Positions 9,316 through 17,646 of a stretch of DNA of 64,000 nucleotides are shown here, piece after piece. Below the pieces are notes generated by a model. It had not been told where the DNA came from. It saw only the letters and a program-made list of their open reading frames with translations, and made no database searches. The stretch covers positions 620,001 to 684,000 of the forward strand of contig NZ_SDIC01000001.1 of NCBI RefSeq assembly GCF_004116405.1. The letters run 5' to 3'. Source of the stretch: Halegenticoccus tardaugens (lineage in GTDB: Archaea > Halobacteriota > Halobacteria > Halobacteriales > Haloferacaceae). Position 1 is the first letter of the stretch, and each line of letters starts with the position of its first letter. The translations under genes were made by a program, and so were the position numbers.

Positions 9316-9967
9316 TCCGCCAGCGGCCGCCCCGGTTTCGCACCAGCCCGCGGTCGGAGAGTAATCGGAGCGCGCCCTCGACGGCGTTCGTCGGCGCGTC
9401 GACCTCGGCGCTGATCTCCGGCAACGTGCGCTTGCCGGTCGCCACCGCCGCGAGGATCTCGGCGTAAAATCGGCTGTCGGCGTCGGTTCCGATCGTCTCG
9501 TTCAGCCGGTCGAGCACGTCCGTCATCCGCCCGTGGACCCACCGCTGGGCGAGCGACAGCTCGTTTTCGAGCGATTCGAGCCGAGAGAACTCCGCCGCGA
9601 GGTCCGCGAGGTCCTCCTCGCCCCCGTCGCGCGAGCGCACGTCGAAGGTGACGTGCGGGCACCGGCCGGTCATGTCGAGGCTGGGGTTCGCCGGGTACGC
9701 GCTCTTCGCGCCGAACCCGTGCGGCGACACGTTCACTTCGAGCCGGAGGCTCCGGGAGATGTGAAAGTACTTCCGCCGCTGCTCGTCGGTGCGACTCTCG
9801 ACGAGACCCGCCTCCTCTAACTTCCGCAGGTGATCGATGACCGCCTTCGGACTGACGCCGAGGTACTCGCTGATCTCCGTGACGTAGCACGGCTTGTGCG
9901 AGAGCAGCCGGAGAATGCGCCGACGGTTCTCGTTGCCGAGGAGATCCAAGAGCACCGCAGAGTCCAT
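9308..9967 (-). CDS. ArsR-type winged-helix transcriptional regulator
   Basis: A 219-residue DNA-binding protein. The N-terminal winged helix (about 1-70) has LGNENRRRILRLLSHKPCYV, then the recognition helix GVSPKAVIDHLRKLEEAGLV and a wing EQRRKYFHIS. The middle has an acidic helical stretch (about 120-160), and a second small winged-helix-like region ends the protein (ILAAVATGKRTLPEISAEVD). It is widely conserved in haloarchaea. A secreted helical protein is encoded 37 bases upstream on the same strand, so the two are likely co-transcribed. The ligand and targets are unknown; no metal-binding cysteine pair of classic ArsR is evident. Confidence 0.88.
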   Translation of the reverse strand: MDSAVLLDLLGNENRRRILRLLSHKPCYVTEISEYLGVSPKAVIDHLRKLEEAGLVESRTDEQRRKYFHISRSLRLEVNVSPHGFGAKSAYPANPSLDMTGRCPHVTFDVRSRDGGEEDLADLAAEFSRLESLENELSLAQRWVHGRMTDVLDRLNETIGTDADSRFYAEILAAVATGKRTLPEISAEVDAPTNAVEGALRLLSDRGLVRNRGGRWRIS

Positions 9968-10004
9968 GTCGTACCGATACGCCACCAGAATTGAAAAGAT
10001 TGAC

Positions 10005-10640
10005 TCACTGCGTCTGGTCGTCGCTGCAGGGAGACTCGCGACCCGCGTTCGCCCCGTCGCCGCCGAGCGCATCCGCCGCCGCCGCGTCGTCCGAGGCCGG
10101 TGCGGCCGGTTCGCTCTCCTCCGCGGTCGTCGATTCGCCCGCGCCGTCCGCCTCGTCCGCGGATCCGATCACGGCGTCGAGCACGAGCAGTTGCGCGTCG
10201 ATCCGACTCAGCCGCGCGCGGTACTGGAGCTCCGAAATCTCGCCGCCGTCGTACTCCTCTCGCAGCGCCTCGCGATCGCTCTCCAGCGCGTCGAACCGGT
10301 CTCTCAGGCCGTCGAGCCGGCGGTCCGCTACCTCGTCGCTCCCCCTCCGCTCCGCCCGGTGCTCCCAGATCGCACGGTCGATCGTCCCGCGGGCCTCGGC
10401 GGTGTTCGACTGCACGAAGGCGGAGACGACGGTGCCGTAGCGGGCTTCGGAGCCGTTCTCACGGCTCTCGTCCCCCACGGCGTCGTCGAGCTCCGATTCG
10501 CCGTCCAGCGGCGGCTCGCCGGTCGGATCCGTCGGCGCGGTCGTCGACGCCGACGCGTCGGCGGATCCGGTCACGGCGACCGTCGGGACGCTCGCGCAGA
10601 CGAGAAGAACACAACTCAACAGAGCGTACGCCGTTCTCAT
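10005..10640 (-). CDS. Secreted helical (coiled-coil) protein, haloarchaeal
   Basis: A 211-residue exported protein. It begins MRTAYALLSCVLLVCASVP, a Sec-type signal with a likely cleavage after the Ala/Gly-rich VAVTGSADA. An acidic Ser/Thr/Asp-rich linker follows, then a helical region (about 85-165) with strong heptads including RLDGLRDRFDALESDREALR, and an acidic Ala-rich tail. No membrane anchor follows the signal. An upstream Met at 10697 is possible, but the residues between look like leader sequence. It lies 37 bases upstream of the ArsR-type regulator, so they may form a surface-sensing pair; that is inference. Confidence 0.8.
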   Translation of the reverse strand: MRTAYALLSCVLLVCASVPTVAVTGSADASASTTAPTDPTGEPPLDGESELDDAVGDESRENGSEARYGTVVSAFVQSNTAEARGTIDRAIWEHRAERRGSDEVADRRLDGLRDRFDALESDREALREEYDGGEISELQYRARLSRIDAQLLVLDAVIGSADEADGAGESTTAEESEPAAPASDDAAAADALGGDGANAGRESPCSDDQTQ

Positions 10641-10745
10641 GAACGTCAGTAGCGGCGCACCGTGGCATAAACGAGAATCTTCGTTCGTTTCGTTCACGCG
10701 GGTGAACGATCAGCTCGGGGCGGGAGCGAGGTCCTTATGATCCGC

Positions 10746-11393
10746 CTATCGCGACCCGTCGAGCGACTCGAACGCCGCGGCGGCGAACCAGACCGAGAGG
10801 ACCGACAGCGCGACGGTGACGGCGACGAGCGCCGTCCCGGGTTCGTACCGCAGCGGCGGGTGGAAGCCGAACGCGTAGTCGAAGACGTCGTTCGCGAAGA
10901 GCAGCGCGAGCGCGAGCGCCAGCGCGCCCTTCGTCGTCCGTCCCACCCGAGCGATCAGGAGCGCCTCGACCACGAACAGCAGGTGGGTGAGGACGATTCC
11001 CCAGTAGTTCCAGAGCGCGGCGGGCGTAAAGCCGACGTACAGCGCCGGTCGGAGGTTCAACGCGACGGCCGTCCAGAGTCCGTACTTGACGAGCCAGACG
11101 AAAGAGAGGGTGTGCAGGTACGCGAGCGGCCGGTTCGTCGGCGACGCGAGCGGCGACGTGCGCCCGAGCGCGGGAAGGAGCGTCGCGAGCGACAGCGTCG
11201 CGAGCGCCAGCGCCGTCGGCGAATCGCCGTACAACGGCCAGAGGAACGTCGACACGCCGGGCATCGTCTCGACGTAGAACCGGACGCCGACGAGAAAGGC
11301 CGTCGCGTTGACCACGATGAGCCAGACGAGGCTCGGGCCGTTCCCGAGGTAGTACTCGACGTAGCGGTCCGGAACGAGACGCGCGGCGTCCAT
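10746..11393 (-). CDS. DUF1405 family membrane protein
   Basis: A 215-residue integral membrane protein of the DUF1405 family found in haloarchaea and Bacillus relatives. Six to seven hydrophobic segments are visible, with family-typical loops PLYGDSPTALALATLSL (about 50-66), WLVKYGLWTAVALNLRPALY and NYWGIVLTHLLFVVEALLIA. Function is unknown. The ATG at 11393 starts at a clear N-terminal amphipathic region; the open frame upstream is antisense to gpmI leader sequence. It is divergent from gpmI, with 112 bases between starts. Confidence 0.9.
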   Translation of the reverse strand: MDAARLVPDRYVEYYLGNGPSLVWLIVVNATAFLVGVRFYVETMPGVSTFLWPLYGDSPTALALATLSLATLLPALGRTSPLASPTNRPLAYLHTLSFVWLVKYGLWTAVALNLRPALYVGFTPAALWNYWGIVLTHLLFVVEALLIARVGRTTKGALALALALLFANDVFDYAFGFHPPLRYEPGTALVAVTVALSVLSVWFAAAAFESLDGSR

Positions 11394-11505
11394 GCCGGAA
11401 GGGCGGCCGGGTCGGGTATAGGTGTCGCGGTCCGTCCGACGGCGGTCGGCCGCTTCCCTCGCCCGAAGCGAAGGGTAGTTACGCCCGGCGGCGGTGGGTT
11501 CGCGT

Positions 11506-13074
11506 ATGAGAGCCGCGCTCGTCATTCTCGACGGCTGGGGACTCGGCGACCGGAACCGCCGAAGCGACGACGCTTCGGACGCGAACGCGGACGCGGACCG
11601 CTCGCCGCCCGGCAGGAACGCGGTCGAAGCGGCCGACACGCCGAACTTCGACCGATTCGCCGAGGACGGCGCGTACGGATCGCTCGACGTCTCCGGCCGG
11701 CGGGTCGGGCTGCCCGACGGACAGATGGGCAACAGCGAGGTCGGCCACATCAACATCGGCGCGGGCCGGGTCGTACACCAGGCGTACACCCGGATCAACG
11801 ACGCCATCGCGGACGGCTCGTTCCTCGCGAACGACGCGCTCGACTCGGCGTTCGCGTACGCGGCCGAACGCGGCGGCCGCGTCCACTTTATGGGGCTCGT
11901 AAGCGACGGCGGCGTCCACTCCGATCAGGAGCACCTCCGCGCGCTGATCGGGATGGCGGCGGAGCGGGGCGTCGAGGCGGTCACCCACGCGTTCACCGAC
12001 GGCCGCGACACCGCTCCGAAGGCGGGGGCGGGGTACCTCTCCGAACTCGAAGCCGTCGTCGAGGAGCGCGGAACGGGCGACGTGGCCACGGTTTCGGGGC
12101 GCTACTACGCGATGGACCGCGACCAGAACTGGGAGCGGACGAAGCGCGCCTACGACGCGATCGTGAACCGGCGGGCGAACTTCGAGGCCGATAGCGCCGT
12201 CGAGGCCGCCCGCGAGTCCTACGAGCGCGGCGAGACCGACGAGTTCGTCGAACCGACGCTGGTTTCGGGCGGCCCGGCGCTCGAAGACGGCGACGCCGTG
12301 ATCTTCTTCAACTTCCGATCGGACCGCGCCCGTCAGCTCGTCCGGCTGCTCGCGGACATCGACCCGGGGTGGGATTTCGACGCCTCGCCGCCCGAGGTAC
12401 GGCTGGTGACGATGACGCAGTACGACAGGACGTTCGACCTCCCGGTCGCGTTCCCGCCGAACCAGCCCGAGAACACCCTCGGGGAGGTCGTCTCCCGGGC
12501 CGGCATGACCCAGCTCCGGATCGCGGAGTCCGAGAAGTACGCCCACGTGACGTACTTCCTGAACGGCGGCCGCGAGGTCGAGTTCGACGGCGAGATCCGC
12601 CGCATCGTCCCGAGCCCCGACGTGCCGACGTACGACCGCAAACCCGAGATGAGCGCCGCCGAGGTGACGGACACCGCGGTCGAGCTCATCGAATCCGACG
12701 ACCCCGACGTGCTCGTGTTGAACTACGCGAACCCGGACATGGTGGGGCACACGGGCGACTTCGACGCCGCGGTCGCCGCCGTCGAGGCGGTCGACGAACA
12801 GCTCGGCCGCCTCGTCGCCGCCGTCCGGGCCGCCGGCGGGCACGTGCTCGTCACCGCGGACCACGGCAACGCCGACGACATGGGGACGCCCGAAGCGCCC
12901 CACACCGCCCACACCTACAACCCGGTTCCGATCGTCTACCTCTCGCCGGACGGCGACGCGGCCGGGCTGAGGGTCCGCGAGGGCCGCTCGCTCTGCGACC
13001 TCGCCCCGACGATCCTCGAACTGATCGGCGTCGAGCAACCGGCGGAGATGACCGGCGAGTCGCTCCTGTCGTAG
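11506..13074 (+). CDS. gpmI: 2,3-bisphosphoglycerate-independent phosphoglycerate mutase
   Basis: Interconverts 3- and 2-phosphoglycerate in glycolysis/gluconeogenesis without a bisphosphate cofactor, using two Mn ions. The 522-residue protein is of the large GpmI type (not the archaeal ApgM type). It starts MRAALVILDGWG with metal Asp9, has GLPDGQMGNSEVGH with nucleophile Ser77, the GGVHSDQEHL and FTDGRDTAP motifs, and late metal motifs VTADHGNADDM and APHTAHTYNPVP. Residues 15-37 hold an acidic Asp/Ala-rich stretch that looks like a haloarchaeal loop insertion. A GTG four codons upstream is a less likely start. Confidence 0.96.
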   Translation: MRAALVILDGWGLGDRNRRSDDASDANADADRSPPGRNAVEAADTPNFDRFAEDGAYGSLDVSGRRVGLPDGQMGNSEVGHINIGAGRVVHQAYTRINDAIADGSFLANDALDSAFAYAAERGGRVHFMGLVSDGGVHSDQEHLRALIGMAAERGVEAVTHAFTDGRDTAPKAGAGYLSELEAVVEERGTGDVATVSGRYYAMDRDQNWERTKRAYDAIVNRRANFEADSAVEAARESYERGETDEFVEPTLVSGGPALEDGDAVIFFNFRSDRARQLVRLLADIDPGWDFDASPPEVRLVTMTQYDRTFDLPVAFPPNQPENTLGEVVSRAGMTQLRIAESEKYAHVTYFLNGGREVEFDGEIRRIVPSPDVPTYDRKPEMSAAEVTDTAVELIESDDPDVLVLNYANPDMVGHTGDFDAAVAAVEAVDEQLGRLVAAVRAAGGHVLVTADHGNADDMGTPEAPHTAHTYNPVPIVYLSPDGDAAGLRVREGRSLCDLAPTILELIGVEQPAEMTGESLLS

Positions 13075-13111
13075 CGGCGGCGGAGCCGCTTCGTTCGATC
13101 CCGCGACGCGG

Positions 13112-13765
13112 TCACTCGCGGACGCCGCCGAACGCCCGGTCGTCGCCGCTGACGTGCCGGTAGACCGGACCGGCGAGAAGCAGCACCCCGACGAGCGCCG
13201 CGAGGGCGGCGAGTCGGGGGTCGACGGCTTCCGACAGCGACTCCGCGGTCAGCGAATCGAGCGACGCGCCGGCGACCGCTCCGGCGATCGCCCACGGCAG
13301 CTCTCCGAGCGCGGTGCCGACGAGAAACGCCCGGAAGGGGACGCGCGCCGCGCCCGCGCCGACCGACACCACGTCCGACGGGGCGGGGAACAGTCGGCTC
13401 GCGGCCACGCTCCGGACGGTCCCCGCGCCGTCGACGAAGCGCTCGCCGGCGTCGCCGATCCGTCCGCCGCCCGCGCGCCGGGCGAGCCAGTACGGGAGGA
13501 CGCTCGTCACCACCATGAGCGCCGTTCCGACCGCGATCCCGGGGAGTCCGTACCCGTAGCCCGCCGCGACCGCCAGCAGGATCGTCGGCCACGCGAGAAA
13601 CGGGCGGACGAGAGAAAGCGCGAGGAGCACGGCTGCGAACCGCACCGGGTCCGCGGCCAACCGTGCGAGCCACCGGAGCGTCCCGTCGGGCGAAGCAGCC
13701 CACGCGGCGATCGCGACCGCCGCGACGAGGAGGCCGCCGACGAGCAAGCGCGTCCGGCGATTCAT
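13112..13765 (-). CDS. TVP38/TMEM64 (VTT-domain) membrane protein
   Basis: A 217-residue membrane protein of the DedA/TVP38 superfamily, with five to six hydrophobic segments. The VTT-domain core is seen as AAGYGYGLPGIAVGTALMVV near residues 68-87, and VASRLFPAPSDVVSVGAGAA near 121-140, which is the conserved re-entrant loop with a Pro and Arg. Members act as lipid or small-molecule transport or scrambling proteins; the specific role here is unknown. It converges on gpmI with 37 bases between stops. The start at 13765 is the Met directly before the first membrane segment. Confidence 0.87.
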   Translation of the reverse strand: MNRRTRLLVGGLLVAAVAIAAWAASPDGTLRWLARLAADPVRFAAVLLALSLVRPFLAWPTILLAVAAGYGYGLPGIAVGTALMVVTSVLPYWLARRAGGGRIGDAGERFVDGAGTVRSVAASRLFPAPSDVVSVGAGAARVPFRAFLVGTALGELPWAIAGAVAGASLDSLTAESLSEAVDPRLAALAALVGVLLLAGPVYRHVSGDDRAFGGVRE

Positions 13766-13844
13766 ACGAACCCCGCCGGGGCCGCGGGTGAAACCAGTTG
13801 CGCTTCGCGGAACGGTTATGCGTCGGGAACCTGAACGACCCACC

Positions 13845-14219
13845 GTGACGGACGACGCGGGCGGGGACGACCGGATCGAGCTCGCGCTCGACCTGCTGGC
13901 GCACCTCGAGGAGGACGAACTCGGCCTCCCGGAGGTCGTCGATCGGATCGAGACCGTGACGACGGACCCGACGGCGACGCGGACGATCCTCGACGAGGCG
14001 GAAAAGCGCGGCCTCGTCGAGCGCGAGGGCGGGCGCATACGGACGCGTAGCGGCGGAACCTTTGTCCGCTTCGAGAGTCAGGTGGTGACGAAGGAGGGCG
14101 AGTTCACCTGCCGCCGCTGCGGCTCCGGGCTCTCGACGGGCCACTTCATCCGCTTCGACTCGGGGGAACTCGGACCGTTCGGCTCGTCGTGCATCCGGAA
14201 GGTGACCGGGCGGGAGTGA
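13845..14219 (+). CDS. Haloarchaeal DUF5830-like zinc-finger protein with winged-helix N-terminus
   Basis: About 124 residues from a GTG start, or 133 from an ATG at 13818. The N-terminal half is helical and resembles a small winged helix (ELALDLLAHLEEDELGLPEV, then TILDEAEKRGLVEREGGRI). The C-terminal half has a short zinc site: CRRCGSGL near residue 94 and a third Cys in FGSSCIRK. I favour the GTG at 13845 because a TATA-like ggttatgcg at about 13813 lies 28 bases upstream. The family name is from memory and should be treated as tentative. Function unknown, possibly DNA or RNA binding. Confidence 0.78.
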   Translation: MTDDAGGDDRIELALDLLAHLEEDELGLPEVVDRIETVTTDPTATRTILDEAEKRGLVEREGGRIRTRSGGTFVRFESQVVTKEGEFTCRRCGSGLSTGHFIRFDSGELGPFGSSCIRKVTGRE

Positions 14220-14312
14220 TCGGAAGAGAGCGCGAAGCGATCGGACGGAAGCGGCGGTGCGTGAGGGCCGTCGCCGTCGTCGGGTCGACGGTCCGCCGTC
14301 GGCGCGCTCACC

Positions 14313-15470
14313 TTACCGCCCGCGACGGAGTTCCTCGACGAGTCGTGCCGTGAGTTCCCGCTGCTGGCGGAGCTGTTCGTTCTGTCGTTCGACCACCTCG
14401 GTGAGCGCCGCGAGCTGTTCGGTGAGCGCGTCGTCCCGCACCGGCCCGGCGGGTTCGAAGCCGGAGCCGTCGAACCCGTCGGCGTCGGGTTCGGCCCCGC
14501 CGGCATCGGGCTCCACCCCGTCGCGGCCGGCCGACCCCGTCGCGCGTCGCTCGGTCGCGCGCTCGTCGCGCTCGCCCCGCGGAGCGCGCGCTTCCGCAGT
14601 CGCCGAGTCCGACGGATCCGCCGGATCCGCTGTACCCCTCGATTTGGTTCGGAACTCGGCGGACAAACCAGCCGACTCTGCCGACTCTGCCGCCTCTGCC
14701 GTCTCCGACGATCGGGTCGCGTTCTCCGGGTGTTCCGCGAGCTTCGAGGGGTTCGCGCCGAGCGGATCCGGGCCGACGCCGAAGTCCATCGCGTCCGATT
14801 TCGACGCCGGTTCGGCGTCGGCCCCGTCCGCCGTCGCGACGGTGGCCCTGAACGCCGCGAGGCTCTCGACGCCGTGGTGGGCGAGAATCGCCGATTCGAG
14901 GGTTTCGCGGACCGCGCGCGCCTCCTCGTTCGGCGCCTTGAAACGCTCCTGTCGGTTGCCGACGGTGACGACGACCGACGTGGCGACGCTGCCGCGTTCG
15001 AACGTCAGGTCGGTCACGTCGTCGTAGGCGAACTCCTCGTACTCGTCGTCCCAGACGGCCGCGCCGACGTGCTTTACGACGCGCGCGTCGGTGACGACGA
15101 GGGTCAGTTCGCTGAACCGGAACGTCCGCTCCACCGCCTCTCCGCCGTCGGTGATGCCCGCGGCGGCGAGCACGCCCGCGAGCACCGGGTGCAGCGCCTC
15201 GCTCAGCCGCTTCGTCGGCACCGAAAACGACCGCTCGCCGTCGAGGCCGTAGTCGAGCGCGACGCTCGACTTCCGCCGCCCCTCCGAAACGTCGACGCGT
15301 TCGGCGTCGTGTGGGTACGTTTCGACGGCTTCGTCGGACAACAACCCTTCGGCCCGGTAGAGGAGAGTTCGTGTCGGAGTCGTGAATAATTCGTCCTCGC
15401 CGCCGAGACTCACGCGAGCGGCGACTGGCTCCCCGTCGAGTTCGTTTCTGACCCGTTCCGGAAGATCCAT
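14313..15470 (-). CDS. Haloarchaeal PH-like domain protein with acidic repeat linker and C-terminal coiled coil
   Basis: A 385-residue cytosolic protein. Residues 1-200 form a beta-rich region with two PH-like halves: TPTRTLLYRAEGLLSDEAVE (about 31-50) and ELTLVVTDARVVKHVGAAVWD (about 120-140) followed by an RQERFKAPNEEARAVRETLE helix. A long acidic, low-complexity linker (about 210-345) includes a short tandem repeat of Ala-Glu-Ser encoded near 14680. The tail (about 345-385) is a coiled coil rich in Gln and Leu, ALTEVVERQNEQLRQQREL. This suggests an oligomeric scaffold, but the function is unknown. It is divergent from the tRNA-Met gene. Confidence 0.83.
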   Translation of the reverse strand: MDLPERVRNELDGEPVAARVSLGGEDELFTTPTRTLLYRAEGLLSDEAVETYPHDAERVDVSEGRRKSSVALDYGLDGERSFSVPTKRLSEALHPVLAGVLAAAGITDGGEAVERTFRFSELTLVVTDARVVKHVGAAVWDDEYEEFAYDDVTDLTFERGSVATSVVVTVGNRQERFKAPNEEARAVRETLESAILAHHGVESLAAFRATVATADGADAEPASKSDAMDFGVGPDPLGANPSKLAEHPENATRSSETAEAAESAESAGLSAEFRTKSRGTADPADPSDSATAEARAPRGERDERATERRATGSAGRDGVEPDAGGAEPDADGFDGSGFEPAGPVRDDALTEQLAALTEVVERQNEQLRQQRELTARLVEELRRGR

Positions 15471-15595
15471 GGACCCGTCTCTCGCCCTCGTGACATAAAT
15501 TCGGGGGGTGGCGCGCGGCGTCGGGAGTCGATCGGCGGACGCGGTCGGGGCGATATGAGAAGGTTAAAGAGTCTCATCGCAATACGTGGAAGTGA

Positions 15596-15774
15596 GCCCG
15601 GGTGGCTTAGCTGGACATAGCGCCGCACTCATAGGGTATCGCGTCGGACCGGTTCGCCGGTCCAACCGCCGAGCTTCGGTGCGGTAACCGCCTTGGAAGC
15701 TCCGCTCCCGGAGGCCCGCCGAGCCTCGTACCTGGGACATGCGGAGATCGTGGGTTCGGAGCCCACCCCGGGCA
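15596..15774 (+). tRNA. Elongator tRNA-Met (CAT), intron-containing
   Basis: All arms can be drawn. Acceptor stem GCCCGGG (15596-15602) pairs with CCCGGGC (15767-15773), with A73 at 15774. The D arm begins at 15605. The anticodon stem CCGCA (15623-15627) pairs with TGCGG (15740-15744), and the anticodon CAT is at 15630-15632. T stem GTGGG (15750-15754) pairs with CCCAC (15762-15766) around TTCGGAG. The 3' CCA is not encoded. The anticodon stem lacks the three G:C pairs of the initiator tRNA, so this is the elongator. An intron of 105 nt interrupts it after A37. Confidence 0.97.
15634..15738 (+). other. 105-nt tRNA-Met intron with canonical bulge-helix-bulge splice motif
   Basis: The splice site folds as a perfect archaeal bulge-helix-bulge. 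The central 4-bp helix is CTCA (15628-15631) with TGGG (15733-15736). One 3-nt bulge is TAG (15632-15634), cut after A37. The other is ACA (15737-15739), cut before A38. The inner helix is GGTA (15635-15638) with TACC (15729-15732). Inside the intron, GGACCGG and CCGGTCC (15646-15663) form a 7-bp hairpin with a TTCG loop. I see no box C or box D motif in the intron, unlike the haloarchaeal tRNA-Trp intron. Confidence 0.93.
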
Positions 15775-15840
15775 CTCGACGATTTCTCGTCGCCCGTTCG
15801 ACCGTCCGAGATCCGTCTCCCGCGACCGGTCTCGGCCGAC

Positions 15841-16107
15841 TCAACGGAACGCCCACCCGGTGGACGGTCGCCGATCCCGGGAATCGACGACGGTCGCGAA
15901 GTCCCCCTCGTACCGGATCTCGACGCCGTCCGGGAGATCCACCGCATCCACCGGGGCGAGCGACAGCAGGTCCGCCCGGTCGGTTTCGACGAACTCCCGC
16001 CCGGTTTCGGGCTCCCACATGCAGGGCCGCCAGGTGTCCGACTCGAACCGCTCCCAGAGGTCACACTCGGTGTAGTACCGACCGTCGGATCCTTCGTACA
16101 CCCGCAT
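15841..16107 (-). CDS. Small haloarchaeal hypothetical protein
   Basis: An 88-residue protein, MRVYEGSDGRYYTECDLW at the start, rich in acidic residues, with two Cys (near 15 and 29) and several Trp. Residues 3-45 look like a small beta-rich domain. There is no signal peptide or membrane segment. It converges on tRNA-Met (66 bases between). Its codon use is typical of neighbouring genes, which supports it being real, but I recognise no family. Confidence 0.65.
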   Translation of the reverse strand: MRVYEGSDGRYYTECDLWERFESDTWRPCMWEPETGREFVETDRADLLSLAPVDAVDLPDGVEIRYEGDFATVVDSRDRRPSTGWAFR

Positions 16108-16732
16108 GTCAGTTCCGCACCTCCTTCGGTTGCGGCGGCTCGTTCCGATCCCCCCGCCGGTCGTCCCCGGCGGGTACGCGGCGTCGGGTCGTCGGAGGCG
16201 GCCGACGGGGCGGCGGTCTCGATCGCGTCGGTCCGACGGCTCGAACCGCGACCGCCGGGACTTCTCTCGTCGTTCTCCGGTTCGTGTGACAGGTGATGGT
16301 TCGTTTCGTCATTCGTATTCCTCACGGTGTATCGAACTCGAGTCGTGGCGTCGCGACACCGCTGCTCCGGACGCACACACCTGACACCGCCCCTCTCGGA
16401 GACCACCTACGACGCGGACGGTTCCCGTCCTCCCCTTATTATCTCAGTTACCACCAACGTGGATAAACGAAAAGCATGCAAAAGCAAGGAACTTATGAAC
16501 GAACGCGTCCGCACACAGTCGGACCGCTCGAAACCCTCACGGGGCGCGTCCGAACGGGCCAGCGGGTGCATCCGAATGGGCCAGCAGGTGCGCCCGACGT
16601 CGTTCCTCGACTCGCGACGTCGCGACTCTCGGGTATCGAGTGTATCCCGACCCGCGGAGGCGCGGGACGCCTAACGCGTCCACGACTCGAACGAAAGTGA
16701 CCGCCGATTCCGCCGATTCCACCGCGTTCCGC
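16108..16732. other. 625-base stretch without a convincing gene; contains a 22-bp imperfect tandem repeat
   Basis: Open frames here are short, Arg/Ser/Thr-rich and overlap on both strands, unlike the acidic haloarchaeal proteins around them. An AT-richer patch at about 16436-16500 (ccttattatctcag and following) could be a promoter, but no good coding frame follows it. At 16549-16592 a 22-bp unit is repeated twice head-to-tail with three mismatches. The composition shift suggests a decayed insertion next to the tRNA gene, but I find no copy of the tRNA 3' end here, so no attachment site is claimed. Confidence 0.5.
16549..16592. repeat. Two-copy 22-bp imperfect tandem repeat
   Basis: Unit one is 16549-16570 and unit two 16571-16592. 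Both begin tccgaa and contain gggccagc, and they differ at three positions. The repeat lies in the gene-poor stretch after the tRNA-Met region. It is too short to call a minisatellite or binding array with confidence. Confidence 0.6.
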
Positions 16733-16909
16733 TCAGACGGGACGGCCGACGCCGTCGGTGCCGACGAGGTACGTGCCGACCGTCAGGAGCACGGCGGCGG
16801 GGAGAACCAGCAGCCCCAGACTCGCCTCCGGGGAGACGCCCGGAAGGAAGGCGATCGTTCCGACGATCATCAGAGCGAGGCCCAGCGTGCCTTTGCGCGT
16901 GAATCCCAT
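16733..16909 (-). CDS. Small two-helix membrane protein
   Basis: A 58-residue hydrophobic protein starting MGFTRKGTLGLALMIVGTIA. It has two membrane segments (about 7-24 and 30-50) and a short polar tail GTDGVGRPV. The start at 16909 is chosen because the 21 earlier residues in the open frame are polar and would spoil the N-in topology; a TATA-like cttatgcgatc in the minus direction lies about 30 bases upstream. Small membrane proteins of this type are common in haloarchaea and mostly unstudied. Confidence 0.72.
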   Translation of the reverse strand: MGFTRKGTLGLALMIVGTIAFLPGVSPEASLGLLVLPAAVLLTVGTYLVGTDGVGRPV

Positions 16910-17015
16910 GACTCTAGTTCCTTCTTCCCGCCGGATCGCATAAGGAGTTTGGTTTCCCCTCGAATACCACACAATCTATTATGTCGTATTCGGCGCGCCC
17001 GCGCCCGATTCCGAA

Positions 17016-17567
17016 CTACGCTCGTTCGCCGGCGCGGACGGCGACGCCGAGCCAGTTCTCCTCGGGCGGAAGGGGGCACGAGAAGGCGTCGCTGTAGGCG
17101 CAAAACGGCGTGTAGGCGAGGTTGAAATCCAGCGTCAACGCGCCGTCGTCGAGTTCGCCCTCCGGTTCGAACTCCATGTACCGACCGCCGCGGTACGTCT
17201 CCTGACCGGTCGTTTTGTCCCGAAACGGCACGAACAGCGTCCGCTCCGACGCCGTCTCCCGTCGGTACGCCGCGAGCGTCAGCGGATCGCCTCGGATCTC
17301 GAACTCGAAGGTCGCGACGCGTAGGTACCGAACGTTCGGTCCGGCCGTCGTCTCCATCTCGATCGGGTCGGGCCGATCGTGCGCGCGGACGACCGCCTCG
17401 ATCCGGTACTCCGGGTCGGGATCGAAGTACGAGAGGCCCTCGAAGCCGTCGCGTTCGTCCGGCGGGATCGGCGACTGCGGGTGCTCGGCGAAGAACTCGT
17501 CCTTCTCGGCGCGCTTCGCCCGCAGCTCCGCCGCCCACGCGTCAGGGTCGAAATCGCTGGCGTTCAC
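17016..17567 (-). CDS. DUF1684 domain protein
   Basis: A 183-residue cytosolic protein of the DUF1684 family. Landmarks are WAAELRAKRAEKDEFFAEHP near residue 11, then FEGLSYFDPDPEYRIEA, FVPFRDKTTGQETYRGGRYM and, near the end, DFNLAYTPFCAYSDAFSCPL with ENWLGVAVRAGE. The late NPPCAYS-like motif is the family signature. DUF1684 proteins are widespread in aerobic bacteria and haloarchaea; the biochemical role is not established. It stands alone, 106 bases upstream of the small membrane protein gene on the same strand. Confidence 0.92.
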   Translation of the reverse strand: MNASDFDPDAWAAELRAKRAEKDEFFAEHPQSPIPPDERDGFEGLSYFDPDPEYRIEAVVRAHDRPDPIEMETTAGPNVRYLRVATFEFEIRGDPLTLAAYRRETASERTLFVPFRDKTTGQETYRGGRYMEFEPEGELDDGALTLDFNLAYTPFCAYSDAFSCPLPPEENWLGVAVRAGERA

Positions 17568-17646
17568 GCCCGCCGCTAGCCGGCGCTCCCCTAATGCTCT
17601 GACGGACGACGGCGAACCGTCGTGCTCCCGGGTCGAACGAGCGGAC

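Noticed and set aside
15634..15738. C/D-box guide RNA inside the tRNA-Met intron
   Set aside because: No RUGAUGA or CUGA box pair was found at the right positions; that function is known for the tRNA-Trp intron, not this one.
16327..16700. Short open frames after the tRNA-Met region
   Set aside because: Overlapping frames on both strands have Arg/Ser-rich products and no homology that I can recognise.
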